A stretch of 64,000 nt of DNA from Eumeta japonica (lineage: Eukaryota; Arthropoda; Insecta; Lepidoptera; Psychidae): positions 1,178,001 to 1,242,000 of the forward strand of contig BGZK01000012.1 of assembly GCA_005406025.1 (NCBI GenBank), in the 5' to 3' direction. Shown piece by piece: positions 12,901-22,289 of this stretch. Position 1 is the first letter of the stretch, and the number at the start of each line of letters is the position of its first letter. The translations under genes were made by a program, and so were the position numbers. The notes below the pieces were generated by a model, which did not search any database, had not been told where the DNA came from, and was given only the letters and a program-made list of their open reading frames with translations.

Positions 12901-14049
12901 TGATCTGTAGCAAAGTCCAAGGCGATTTTATTCACCAGAGCATGGAATGGCTTAGGATCATTACCCCAGGCCGCTGGACCGTATCTGCTCACCAATTTCA
13001 CAAGAATGTTAAGAGCTTCATCTGTCTGAAAACTTTGATGTGAATATATTTCAGACATTTTAGTTATCGCGCCAACTTCTATGAGGGCCTTTTGGCCCGC
13101 CTCTTGTTCAGCAATACATTGTAGGCAGGTGTAAGCTTCACTAATTATAATTAGGTTATCATCATAGTCATCATTGTCAGATGTCTGAACTATGTCAAGG
13201 AACACTGGTATGTTGGTTAACATTTCCGGGTGAGTGGCTAGTTCTGGTTCGTTGCAAAAGCATGTGAGTATCGAGAGTGCGACAGATTTGTATACGGCAG
13301 GCGGGCAATCATCTTGCACGTCAGTACTTGTGAGGAGTTTCTTTAAGAATTTAAAACCGATGGCTTCGAATAATGCTTTTTTGGCGGTCGAATTACAATC
13401 TTTGCTTTTTATCAGTTTCGTCACCATGAACAACGCGGCAAACTTTTCGGTATCACTTTTAGCGCATTTCAATATTTGAATGCATTTCTGCACTGGCTCC
13501 CAAACGTCTCCCATTGTCACAGTACAAAGAGTATAAATGTTAAACACGAAGCGCAGCAACACGCGCTCCACTGAACGACGTAGGCAAACGAATCGCGCCC
13601 GGCCCGAGTCGATCTACATCACAGGATATTATTAGCATGGCTCTTCCAAAATCTCTAAATCGGGACGGCGAGCTCTCCTTCTCCAACTTTGAAAAACTGT
13701 CTATTTATAACCACATACACTGGAACGTTTAACGCGCGCTACTGGTGCAGAAACTCGGAAACCGCGTAGGATTTAAGTCCATTCCATGACAGCGCGCGCA
13801 CGCGAGCGAACACACGACGCAACACTATCTACGTCACGGCGATTACTCACACTAACGTTTTGTGTGCAGGAAAAAAAATGACCCCCGTCAATGTCGTTTG
13901 GACTATCACTCGTAAAATCGATATGGAACGTAATATATACTGACCTTGTTGCACGCTTTAGTATCTCCTTTTCTCGTCTGAATCAGGGTATTGTCTAAAT
14001 CAAAAAATATTGTAGAAACATAATTATCGTGGCATAAATCACCAGCCAT
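3939..14049 (-). CDS. NANP: N-acylneuraminate-9-phosphatase-like HAD hydrolase, four exons, complete
   Basis: Member of the haloacid dehalogenase superfamily; vertebrate NANP removes phosphate from N-acetylneuraminate-9-phosphate in sialic acid synthesis. The insect substrate is inferred, not shown. Coding exons on the - strand: 14049-13941, 8312-8142, 5716-5632, 4335-3939. Phases close exactly and give 253 aa (human protein about 248). Exon 1 holds HAD motif I, FFDLDNTLI, with D17 nucleophile and D19. Exon 2 has the cap region (EYGLSHTEA, ALPKNYRHIA). Exon 3 reads WLNLRFKCLALTPEVEHLL. Exon 4 has motif II LITNG (T131), the motif III lysine in WEKPD (K164) and motif IV MVGDKLETD (D189, D194). 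All catalytic residues are present, so it looks functional. Intron 1 (8313-13940) contains the NCDN gene on the same strand. Intron 2 contains a mariner relic. Intron 3 (4336-5631) shows nothing. The exon 1 donor is placed after GTCA (next bases gtatat), because the donor 4 nt earlier would break the frame. Confidence 0.93.
7255..7760 (+). pseudogene. mariner transposase fragment in NANP intron 2
   Basis: Translated pieces across frames match the N-terminal DNA-binding and early catalytic part of a mariner transposase. They are FCDIYGSNTVS (about 7298), then MDKVHTILEKVEQD and YDIAGELGIAHKTVLRFLKK (about 7350-7465), a segment like ERNLMNRVLICNSLL (about 7520-7560), and WITYDKN at about 7620 near the first catalytic Asp region. 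There are stops and frameshifts throughout, and the rest of the catalytic domain is missing. It is dead, and its sense strand is opposite to NANP. Clear terminal repeats were not found. The wording is closest to the mellifera/cecropia-type mariners, unlike the second mariner at 47.5 kb. Confidence 0.75.
8313..11099. other. NANP intron 1, part downstream of NCDN
   Basis: AT-rich intronic DNA. Open stretches at 9439-9699 and 10101-10319 have no recognisable domain, AT-driven composition and no splice support, so they are treated as chance. No transposon coding remnant was recognised. Confidence 0.5.
11100..11105 (-). promoter_or_regulatory. candidate poly(A) signal of NCDN
   Basis: TTTATT on the + strand is AATAAA on the - strand, about 200 bp beyond the NCDN stop codon. 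Placement is plausible for a 3' UTR of ordinary length. Based on sequence only. Confidence 0.45.
11301..13514 (-). CDS. NCDN: neurochondrin homologue, single coding exon
   Basis: Neurochondrin is a cytoplasmic armadillo/HEAT-like helical scaffold, in vertebrates linked to neurite outgrowth and negative regulation of CaMKII. The 737-codon frame is uninterrupted and matches the family's usual length (about 730 aa). It starts MGDVWEPVQKCIQILK and has family segments such as FAALFMVTKLIKS and ISEAYTCLQCIAEQEAGQKAL (about residues 126-146). The C-terminal portion is RLVDSNESVIPVLKKAG and it ends ELGKKLFGD. A Met 19 codons upstream (13571) is in frame, but its extension (MERVLLRFVFNIY) does not look like neurochondrin. 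The start at 13514 has a good context (aca ATG G) and was chosen for that reason. The gene lies wholly within intron 1 of NANP on the same strand, about 430 bp downstream of NANP exon 1. It is probably driven by the GC-richer sequence between 13515 and 13900. No introns break it. Confidence 0.93.
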   Translation of the reverse strand: MGDVWEPVQKCIQILKCAKSDTEKFAALFMVTKLIKSKDCNSTAKKALFEAIGFKFLKKLLTSTDVQDDCPPAVYKSVALSILTCFCNEPELATHPEMLTNIPVFLDIVQTSDNDDYDDNLIIISEAYTCLQCIAEQEAGQKALIEVGAITKMSEIYSHQSFQTDEALNILVKLVSRYGPAAWGNDPKPFHALVNKIALDFATDQSERKFELASILSALLYSCNKTTVLPQSSEETWPLSIYKALNDILTSKIGKNQRDPALKLAANTVDLLGIEWTLTDEENPRKFFLLLLQLCAIEVRMQLEDRSFKQAFANAELVTSCFIVLELAINYMATDQLDLEQKEKQSVYTSLKGAFNAVVSILTKVSNDKNRDKLPDNEKVFVCAMVRVLVAWIAQETTAMRDQIYALLPFIFSLANDSFHAFRARKLAEKCKSEGESMDADTNLLGQIDLLRLMLPALCHLVVEDKARDIVLSLKQEDILYEAMNFHWSIVHYKKPPIPKSERGKVKTQPEPELDPKLLEDMKDSRAAMVSLCNIFMNLTVLAPKVVENSILFNTLLKFIFNNLPELKDIPENLVLHGHLAVLGLLLLKQQANKVKKNDFSICRYIQSTIRFLWDAYTIDESNDPTALVVSMTYKEYWSEIADLWFLGMQTMSGVLTIVSWISEFAIESGWAGGITEMLTKVKIGTLPPNVKSAFEDFLCRLVDSNESVIPVLKKAGALKMCRNHRLMELGKKLFGD
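13515..13940 (-). promoter_or_regulatory. GC-richer 5' region of NCDN inside NANP intron 1
   Basis: This stretch is clearly richer in G+C and CpG (acgcgctcc, cggcccgagtcg, gcgcgcgcacgcgagcg) than the AT-rich surroundings. It lies directly upstream of the NCDN start and just inside the NANP intron. It should hold the NCDN 5' UTR and core promoter. No TATA box was seen at a convincing distance. It may also influence the NANP exon 1 about 100 bp further on. Inferred from position and composition. Confidence 0.45.
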
Positions 14050-15340
14050 TTCACTTTGCAATACAAGAATAGGACCACTAATTAAAAAAAAGGAAGTAAT
14101 ATTACACGGATTAACTTTGTTTTCTATTGCAACAAGCAGTTAAATTGAGTGCCTGCCAAATAATAAAAAAGCGTATTTGTACGTGAACGATGGACGATAA
14201 ACAGTTTATGAATAAGTGCAATTTTTGCCTGGCAATATTATATCCCACATGCGTCAGAGAGACGGAGGAGGGGGCGCTAGCGTTTTGCAATAGCTTTTAC
14301 GCTTTCACTCTTTAAGAAATTTATATTTCTTGCTCTTTCTTTGTAAAATATTGTGAAAAGCGCCATCTACATTGTAATGGTTTGAAATATTATACAGAAA
14401 AATTCTTAAAACGAATATTAATGCTTTATATTGAATAACAGGTAACGCTTTCAAATAATCCAAGACTGTAGAGTTGATAATTTAACAATATAATGATAGG
14501 TGGCATAAAAGCGTGTTTTTGACGAAATTTTGTTCGGTCGTTAGAATAGTGTGAAAAGTTTAGAATAATTCTTTATGAAGATGAGGTCTTACACTGCTGC
14601 TTAAAACATTTTTTTTTTGTTTCGTCGAATACAAATCCAAATGAGGATCAAAAGATTAAGTTGGAATAATTTTAGATGAAATATTTAGTATAATTTGACT
14701 GTAGACTCGATATTTCAAAGGTATTCAGTTTTATTTAAAGGTGTAGGAGGGCCCAATTATATTTCATTTGATATATGTCAATTATTTTTGGTAAGAGATA
14801 AAATAAATTCTTATCATTAAAGTTTTTTAAAATCCCGTCTCTAAGGAAGAGTGTGTGTATGTGTGTGTGTGTGTGGGGGGGGGGGGGGGTTGTGGGAAAG
14901 AGGTACAAAGTACTTTGACTCTTTTCAAATCAAGATATTTTTAGAGTTTTTGAATATTCTTATCGGAAGGAGATATAGTAGTGTTTGAAAATTTGTGTAC
15001 GAGTATATACCTACTATTAGCTTTCCTAAAGAGATTTCCTGTCAGGATCATAAAAATTGGTATTTAAGGTCTTTCTTACACATAAAAATATACTTAATCA
15101 CGTGTTTTAAAAAATTCTACCCCTTAAGAAGTACAACGAAGGGTGAAATTTTGTATAGAGGTTCTATTAGCTTTGAAAGTAGTTATTTTTGTATTTTAAC
15201 TAATGGTCACCCGCCCTCTACGCTGGGTGTAAATTTAAATTCCGCATATTTTTTATTATCAAAATGTGCCCCAGTTTTGCCCCCGAGAATGAATTCCTTC
15301 ATCTATGTCAACTGATTTTTCTGTTAATTTTGCTAGCCTG
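14050..15340. other. intergenic DNA upstream of NANP, with a GT/poly-G microsatellite
   Basis: AT-rich, no gene recognised. At about 14852-14891 a (GT)n run passes directly into a run of about 13 G. The first few hundred bases upstream of 14049 would contain the NANP promoter, but no specific element stands out. Confidence 0.5.
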
Positions 15341-15343
15341 GCC

Positions 15344-15425
15344 TTTCTCGATCTTGATGGTCCTGGGAGGTGATTCTTGGGCCATGTAGAAATTGTCACA
15401 TGAGACAATTTTTAAATATGAAATT
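15344..15425 (-). repeat. second partial copy of the LINE 3' end
   Basis: The segment around ggtcctgggaggtgattctt followed by gggccatgtagaaattgtca repeats, with mismatches, the segment at about 15590-15655 (cctgggaggtaattcttggg, then ccgcgtggaaattgtcacat). The latter lies just past the coding end of the adjacent LINE. The simplest reading is a 5'-truncated copy of the same LINE lying just below the long one. Confidence 0.5.
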
Positions 15426-15687
15426 TCTGTAATATTCCGTATACAAAATGACGAAACATGTCAAGTGATGGATAAAATATGTATTCTCACTCACCCATGG
15501 AAATAGTTTCTATTTAGAGATCGTGAATTATAATAGATATGAGAGTATACTAGAGCGTTTCAATCTGGAAATCTTGAATCAAATGGAATCGCCATCCTGG
15601 GAGGTAATTCTTGGGCCGCGTGGAAATTGTCACATAAGACATTTTTTAAAGAGACGTATAATGAAATATAAATTTAATAGAATAAAA

Positions 15688-18600
15688 TTAATTATTAATA
15701 CTGAACCCTCTAGGGCTCTGTGTGCGCAGATTCATTTAAAAATGAATTTTGCTCAGTCGACTAACATGTGAAATCAGTTTATTTTTTTTTCTGACATGGA
15801 GTTTATGCCGACTACTATTTCTTTTAAACATTTCTAATTTTTTGTTTACTTAAAATAAATTTTCATAAATGAATTGAAATGCCATAGTTAAGATTCCAAT
15901 TTCATTAAATTTATTTTTAAAAAATGTACGAGGTTCGAATTTGTAAATCGCACGAACGGCTCGCTTCTGCAGCACGAAAATTCAATGAATATCCGCGGTG
16001 TTTCCTCAGAGCAAGGTGCCATACGAAATTAGACCATGGAAACCGCCAAAATAAACCAATGTAGCAGTTTCGACGTCTGATAATTTTTTTATTTTTGATT
16101 GAATAGGCGACAAGTAATTCCCAGGAACACGGTAGCATTAAAAAACTCCAATTCTTTGTTATGTACTAAAATAGTTCCGGATCCATGTCTCACATTTGGA
16201 AGTAAGAATTTAATACATTTTGTTTGCATTTCATTAAAGAGTAAGTTGTTTGCAGTAAACCATTTCTCTACCTTAGAGATAGTATTGTTCACATCGTCAT
16301 AAGTGGGCTGTTGTCTTTTAACTTTGAGTAATAAAGAAATATCATCTGCAAACAGTACTATCTCAACAATCATCCTTAACAAGGTTAGGTAAATAATTTA
16401 TGTAGACTAAAAAAAGAAAGGGACCAAGAATTGATCCCTGTGGTATACCCATGTGGACTAGAGATCCAGACGATTTCATGCCATTGACATCAACCCTCTG
16501 AATCCTATTACTCAAATACAACTTCAGAAGGTCGAGTGCCCGGTCTGTTACTCCATAGTGACGTAGTTTCCCGATCGGAGTTTCATGATAAACACAATCA
16601 ACTGCGTTGGAGAGATCGCAAAATACGCTAGTTGCATCTCGCGAATCCTCTCAGGTTCCAAAAATATGTTGCACAAGCTCAACGCTGGCATCTATTGTTG
16701 ACCGACCTCGAGTAAAACCGAACTGTGTATTAGACCTTAATTTATTAGACATTAATTTATTAGACATTAATTTATTAGACATTAATTTATTAGACATTAA
16801 TTTATTAGACATTAATTTATTAGACATTAATTTATTAGACATTAATTTATTAGACATTAATTTATTAGACATTAATTTATTAGACATTAATTTATTAGAC
16901 ATTAATTTATTAGACATTAATTTATTAGACATTAATTTATTAGACATTAATTTATTAGACATTAATTTATTAGACATTAATTTATTAGACATTAATTTAT
17001 TAGACATTAATTTATTAGACATTAATTTATTAGACATTAATTTATTAGACATTAATTTATTAGACATTAATTTATTAGTATAAAAATGTACTAACAATTG
17101 ATTTAGGATTAGGATTAATATTTTGCTAAGTGACGGTAATATAGATATGGGTCTAAAGTTATTGGGACTTGATGCACTACCGCCTTTAAATAATGGAATC
17201 ACTTTCATGAGATCACACTTCTTTCATGAAATCGGAAACACGCCTTCATCCAACCACTTTTTAAAGATAAACGCCAAATGCAGCGCAATGTGATCTATAA
17301 TGGAGTTTACAATTATTATAGAAAGACCATGAAAGTCTTCATGTCTAAAGATTTAAAGGTTTTGATAACCACTTCAGAACTCACATATTTGAATTCTAAA
17401 TTAATATTACAGATCAGACTATTTTTTTTCAGTAATGATTTGGCAGGAGCGGGAGATGAGTTAAGAGAGTAGGTAGTTAAAATAGTAATGTCACTAAAGA
17501 ACGTTTCGAATGCTTTAGCAACCTCTGTGTCTTCATTCAAGGTTTTGTCATCTAACTTAAGTTTTAAATCAATACTTAATTATTTCAGTCTCGTTCTTTA
17601 TGCCACCCCAAGTCGTTTTCATAATATTAATGCCTTTTTTACTTTATTCTTTATGTGTTTGGCTTTAGCCGCGACGCAAACACGTTTAAATTTTTTTGAA
17701 TATTTCGTGAAATATCTAGCAAAGCTCTCACTGTTATTAAAAGTCTTTTTGTCATAAAGCTCATACAGTCTCCTTCTACTTTTATGAATTCCCACTGTTG
17801 CCCAATCGTTAAATGATAATGTTTCATTTATTTCAACATTTTTTTGCTTTAAGTACATTATCGTATTCTGTTTTTATCACGCCAAACAATAAATTATGCA
17901 TTTCATTGGAATCATCACAGCATTGAAGGTCTGGAATTCTCTGTAACATATTTTCTCTAAATTGAAGTAGGCGTTTTTCGTTCACTGCTACACAAATTAT
18001 TTTTCTTTTTAGACTTTATTAAGGGATATTCTAAAAAATGCAAATTGACCGCTGTGGTCTGATTTTAAATTATGTATTATAGATTTGTGCTATGGTTCAA
18101 TATTTGTATAGATGTTGTCGATACAAGTTTCACAGGCAGAAGATATCCTCGTCGGAACTAAAAAGAGATTACACAGATTATAACAACCAAAAAATTTCAA
18201 AATCTCACCGCCGCGATTGCTGGCATCCAATAAATTTATATTAAAGTCTCCACATATTACTATGTTTTTTCTTTTGTCACTAATTTTACATAAGGATTGA
18301 TCCATTACGGACTCAAATAATTCATAGGAGAAATGAGGGGGTCTGTATACGCTCATTACAACTAACCGCTCGAGCTCCACACAGGCTATTTCAATAACCC
18401 GCTCAGCAGAAAGGCTCACAATATCCGTTATTACCTTAAACTTTAAATTATTTCTTATTTATGTTAAGGTTCTGCCACGTATTGATCTCTCTCTGCTGAA
18501 GGAGCTAGCAACCTAGTGATTGATTAAACCAAACTGAAGTTGGTAGTTCCTGAGCCAATGTTCCGCAATACACGAAATATCGATATTAGCATAGATCATA

Positions 18601-18743
18601 AATAGTTCTATCTCCAGCTCCTTGTTCTGTACACCTTGAATATTTTGATGCACTAGGTTGAGAATACATTGATATTTATTATTAATTTTAAATATGCTAT
18701 TATTATTTACTTTTGTATATATTTCACTAATTTTATGTGACAT
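15688..18743 (-). pseudogene. LINE ORF2: APE endonuclease plus reverse transcriptase, broken
   Basis: Would nick target DNA and copy the LINE RNA. Endonuclease motifs in order: HQNIQG (about 18650), the catalytic-Glu block IAEHWL (about 18560), YRPPH (about 18340), ICGDFNINLLD (about 18235), CIDNIYTN (about 18110) and the C-terminal SDH (HNLKSDHSGQ, about 18050). The RT has FKGGSASSPNNFRPISILPS (about 17180), QFGFTRGRSTIDASVELV (about 16710) and the catalytic FADD box in VLFADDISLL (about 16355). The tail is RKHRGYSLNFRAAEA, then RNSSRHKLHV and LSKIHF, the CR1/Jockey-type C terminus. Several frameshifts and stops mean it is not functional. The minisatellite sits just N-terminal to QFGF and keeps frame. 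ORF2 begins 27 nt after the ORF1 stop. Confidence 0.85.
16730..17074. repeat. 15-bp minisatellite, 23 units, inside LINE RT
   Basis: Tandem ttagacattaattta, 23 units. The first unit carries one substitution (ttagacc instead of ttagaca) and the rest look identical. The period is a multiple of three, so the RT frame stays open, encoding repeated NKLMS on the - strand (NLLDI on the + strand). It derives from the codons just before the conserved SNTQFGF motif. Confidence 0.95.
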
Positions 18744-18770
18744 AATGCTTGAGTTTTATTTTAATTTTTT

Positions 18771-20586
18771 TTAATTAGTGTTAAAGTTATTTGAAAATAA
18801 TTGTGCAAATTGATTATTGGCGAGAAAACCTTGTTTGCTCTTATGAACTAAATCAAAAGAATTGGGTATTCTCTTTGTCGTGGGTGCCCGTTTAAATCCG
18901 TAAAGCACCATATCAGATTCCACAGATTCAAGCAAACCGCAGTCGTTCTTAGAACGAAGTCCTACTGTATATATTATATAGCAGAACGTATATTAAAGGC
19001 TAATAATTTAGCAAAACGTCGCTTAAAATAATTTGAAAGGTACATTCTATCTTTTTGTCAAAATAATATTATAATTAAATTTGTTGATGTCAAAAAAAAT
19101 ACATATTTGCATCACTATGACGCTATGTCATGTTATACATTAATATATTTAATTTATGGTCATGGTGGAATTACTTCTCCGTTAAGCCACTAGCAAACGG
19201 AAAAGCACACAAAAATAATTTAATGCTATTTTAATTGGATCATTCTAGGTGGGTAAACGCTACAATAATTTCTTTTCTATTTAAACAAAAAACAATTTCC
19301 AACTAATATAATTGGAAATTAATTATTGCTGTGTTTTTGTTATATGTATGATTTAAAATTTTGTTAATAATGTAATTATATGACACACTAGGCATGCAAA
19401 TATTCATTACCCGGTGATTCATACACCCGCTCGACATAGGGCCCAGTCCGATACTTAGGTATCGGAGTTCGTCGGAATAGACTACGGCAGGGCTTCCCAA
19501 ACTGTGCGACGTGACGCCCTGGGGCGTTGCGACATTGTCTCAGGGGCGTCGCATGCGACCGAGTCGAGTGAGCCACAGGGTACTTTAGTGAGCCCCGTGC
19601 GCATTCTGACAAACAGCCCTAGGCTAGTACTAAAATTAGTAAATATTTTTGAGGGTTGAGTTGAAAGGCGTCGTAAAAAAATAACAAAGTCCTAAAGGCG
19701 TCACAGTAAAAATAAGTTTGGGAAACCCTGGACTACGGTCTAGTTCTCATTATTTATAACGACGTGGAGTGCACTGGTCACACTTACAGGCATGCTTGTG
19801 TTTTCGTTGTTAGTTCAATACTCTGCTCAGTTTTTTTATTGGAGCTGTGCATTCCAAACCATCAGCCGACATGTCGTTATTTAATTTAATATTTAAATTA
19901 TAAATAAAACTGCGCAACTTTATACGGGCAGTTAATTCTGCTATTAACTGCCTGCTACAAAAAATTATTTTGTAAACGATCCATTTGGTCCTGCAGACTT
20001 TGACACACAGAAACTCTTTTGAATAATTTTGTTTCATAATTATTTATAGATTTGAGTAAATCTATATTTTGATTTTTGTAATTATTTCTTTTGTAACTCG
20101 AGCTTAATTGTCTAATCATTTTTTTTGGAACGTTTGCCAAACTTACTTAATTAAAAGAAAATCCTAATTTTTTTACTACTACTTGAGTAAAGGAAATATG
20201 GGTTCCGAGTATCAAGTCGTGCCGTACTGTTTCATTCACCCTGCTTAAAACCAGTTCATGCTGCAATTGGTCCTTATTTATTTTACAGGTATGGACCTCC
20301 TCGTTAAGCGTTTGAATCTGCAGTAGTGACTGCTCGTACTGATTGCGACAGTGTCCATTTCGTTTACCAGCACTTGCAAGCGGTCGCGCTGATCAGTTAA
20401 ATCGTTACATTTTACGTTCATTTCGGTTAATTCGCCCTTTAACTTAGTATTCATGAATGTAACCGATCTAATTTCCGTTTTGTGATCATCGCGCTCGCTT
20501 ATAAGGAATTCTCTTGACGCCTTGAGTTCCAGGAGTGCAGCCCTCAACTTTTGCTCTAAACCACAGATTGAAGGTCTACGACTCAT
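18771..20586 (-). pseudogene. LINE ORF1: coiled coil plus SGNH-esterase-like protein, broken
   Basis: The RNA-binding/chaperone partner protein of the LINE. The start MSRRPSICGLEQKLRAALLE is followed by a long heptad-rich coiled coil (KLKGELTEMNVKCNDLTDQR) that runs across a frameshift near 20330 to about 19960. The C-terminal half after the hAT insertion reads VVYSDELRYLSIGLGPMSS, NHRVMNICMPS, then FPFASGL, NILMYNMT and a final SFDLVHKSKQGFLANNQFAQ. It stops at 18771. The YSDE...GLG block and the later pieces match the SGNH-esterase-like domain seen in ORF1 of insect CR1/Jockey LINEs. Stops within 19300-18900 show decay. Confidence 0.7.
19488..19730. mobile_element. hAT-type MITE, 243 bp, with perfect 8-bp target duplication
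   Basis: Ends are cagggcttcccaaact at the left and, inverted, cagggtttcccaaact at the right (15 of 16 match). It is flanked on both sides by gactacgg (19480-19487 and 19731-19738), an 8-bp target site duplication as expected for hAT. There is no coding capacity. It sits inside LINE ORF1 and splits the coiled coil from the esterase part, so it is younger than the LINE. Confidence 0.92.
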
Positions 20587-20690
20587 GATTTTCAAATTGA
20601 ATGAACCGGCAGCCTTATTAAAAGAAATCGATTTCTGATTTCGCATGATTTTAAAATATTTCAGTAATTTCCAAGTTGACATTTCGAAAT

Positions 20691-20992
20691 GCTAATTGTC
20701 TTTTTAATAACAGTGTTGCCTTTCCAATGAAATCATTAAATTATCAAAATGGAATTCAATCGCATATTTGAATTCAAAAACCGTTAGGGATCGCGATTTC
20801 GCAATTATTCCAAAATTACGTTGTCAAAGCGAGAACTGGTCTATAGCGATTCTCAAGTGATTTACAATCGATTTTCTGTCATTCGTATTTCGTATGAAGT
20901 GAATAATTTTTTTTTATGTAAGCCGTTAGATTATCTTTGAACATTTATCGAGGACCTAGTACATTACAATAATTTGGTTTAATTGGACTGAT
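20691..20992. other. AT-rich DNA above the LINE
   Basis: Probably LINE 5' UTR followed by flank. No coding or clear repeat signal was seen. Confidence 0.35.
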
Positions 20993-21321
20993 CTGATGGT
21001 GGAGCCAGAAGGTAGGCACAGGAATTCCATTAAGGAATAACATATCCTAGTCGTGTTTGAGCATGTCAGAATTGTTTTGAGATGTACTCTTATCATGATT
21101 GTATTTCAGGGTATGATGATGGAGCCAGAAGGTAAGCATTAACACTTCATAATGTAACGACGTAGTATAGCCTTATTTGGGCTTAATGGAATTTTTTAAG
21201 TGCACTTTGGCCATAATTAACTTTTCGTGGTTTGATGATGGAGCCAGAACGTTAACACAGGAACTCCATAGTGAAACAACGTAACACGGCTAGAATACAT
21301 TGTTTCATTATGGAGTTCCTG
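20993..21321. repeat. 120-bp-period repeat cluster ending in a hairpin
   Basis: ggagccagaa recurs at 21001, 21121 and 21240, each time in a longer conserved block (gatgatggagccagaagg, then an acaggaa(c/t)tccat-like part). The units are therefore about 120 bp. Related units with the same spacing lie at 28805 and 28925. The last part contains a 22-bp inverted repeat (21258-21279 against 21300-21321). Confidence 0.7.
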
Positions 21322-22289
21322 CAAAAATAGTTTAATTATTATTTAAATGATTACAAAATATTTAGCAATGTTCTATTGTAACATAAAATGTATCATAATG
21401 TACATTAAAATATTCATATATATATATAATATACACATAAAGCCTTATTGACATTGACAAAAAAAAAAATCAAATCGATAAAAATGAAATGGTTAAGATT
21501 TTAAACGTACCTTACAAATAAAAATATTTAGTTGTTATTTTATCAATGATTTATTTCTAGGAATTAACGATTTCGTTTCTCGATTGTAAAAAAAATTGTG
21601 TTATATTATATTAATAATGTTAAGTTGTACACCAAATGCATTCAATAAATGACCCGGAATAAAATTTTACTCCTGTTAAAAATTTGTAAAAAGAGAATCA
21701 AATAATATTTATTAATGTCTATTTATATAAAAAAATGTGGTTAAGCACTTCATATTTAACCAGAAAAAAACATGAAATTAAATATTTACGGTTATCTGGA
21801 AGCAAGCGTAAATATAGGTCGTAGGTATGCTTCGCACGGCAGCCAGAGCTTGAATCATAATGCATTAAAAAAGTATAATACATACCCACATAATATGCTT
21901 TAATACTTTTATAAACGAAACATGTATTAAAACGGTTAACTAACTAACTAATTAGCTAATTACACAGATATTGTGCGTTCGCTAATGTGGCTTTACCCCG
22001 CCTACATTTTTATTAAAATCTGTTCAGTCTAGTCTGGGAGATGCGAGTGAAATTAGCAGAGATGCATGTGTTTCACTCTAGACATATATCCGCTCACTCT
22101 GTTTAATGACTAATTTCAAGGGATTAACATTTTGGTAAAAAGTGGCGCACCCATTTCGTGACATTGTTTTCTTTTTCGCTATGAAAATTGAAAAAATATC
22201 AGAAAATTGGTAAGTTACTGTTTACACTTCGATTTTCGAACATCGAGTTTTCACCAGATCTTGACGTTATATGGTCCTAAGAATCTATT
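21322..22289. other. AT-rich intergenic DNA
   Basis: No gene, recognised transposon or strong repeat. Short (TA)n near 21418-21432. Confidence 0.45.

Larger units (their letters stand above)
15590..20690 (-). mobile_element. near full-length, decayed CR1/Jockey-group LINE
   Basis: A non-LTR retrotransposon read on the - strand with the full two-ORF layout. ORF1 (20586-18771) has a coiled coil and an SGNH-esterase-like region. ORF2 (18743-15688) has an APE-type endonuclease and a reverse transcriptase. Both are broken by stops and frameshifts. A hAT MITE is inserted in ORF1 (19488-19730) and a 15-bp minisatellite has grown in the RT (16730-17074). The exact 5' and 3' ends and target duplication were not determined. 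Assignment to the CR1/Jockey group rests on ORF1 type and the C-terminal RT tail; the exact clade is uncertain. Confidence 0.85.

Noticed and set aside
13515..13571. Upstream in-frame Met of NCDN (19 more residues)
   Set aside because: The extension is not neurochondrin-like, and the start at 13514 has the better context; kept as an alternative only.
16730..17074. CRISPR-like regular repeat
   Set aside because: The units are contiguous with no spacers, and the genome is eukaryotic; it is a minisatellite.
16607..17083. 158-codon + strand frame with repeated NLLDI
   Set aside because: It is the antisense reading of the 15-bp array in the LINE RT; any frame through this array stays open.
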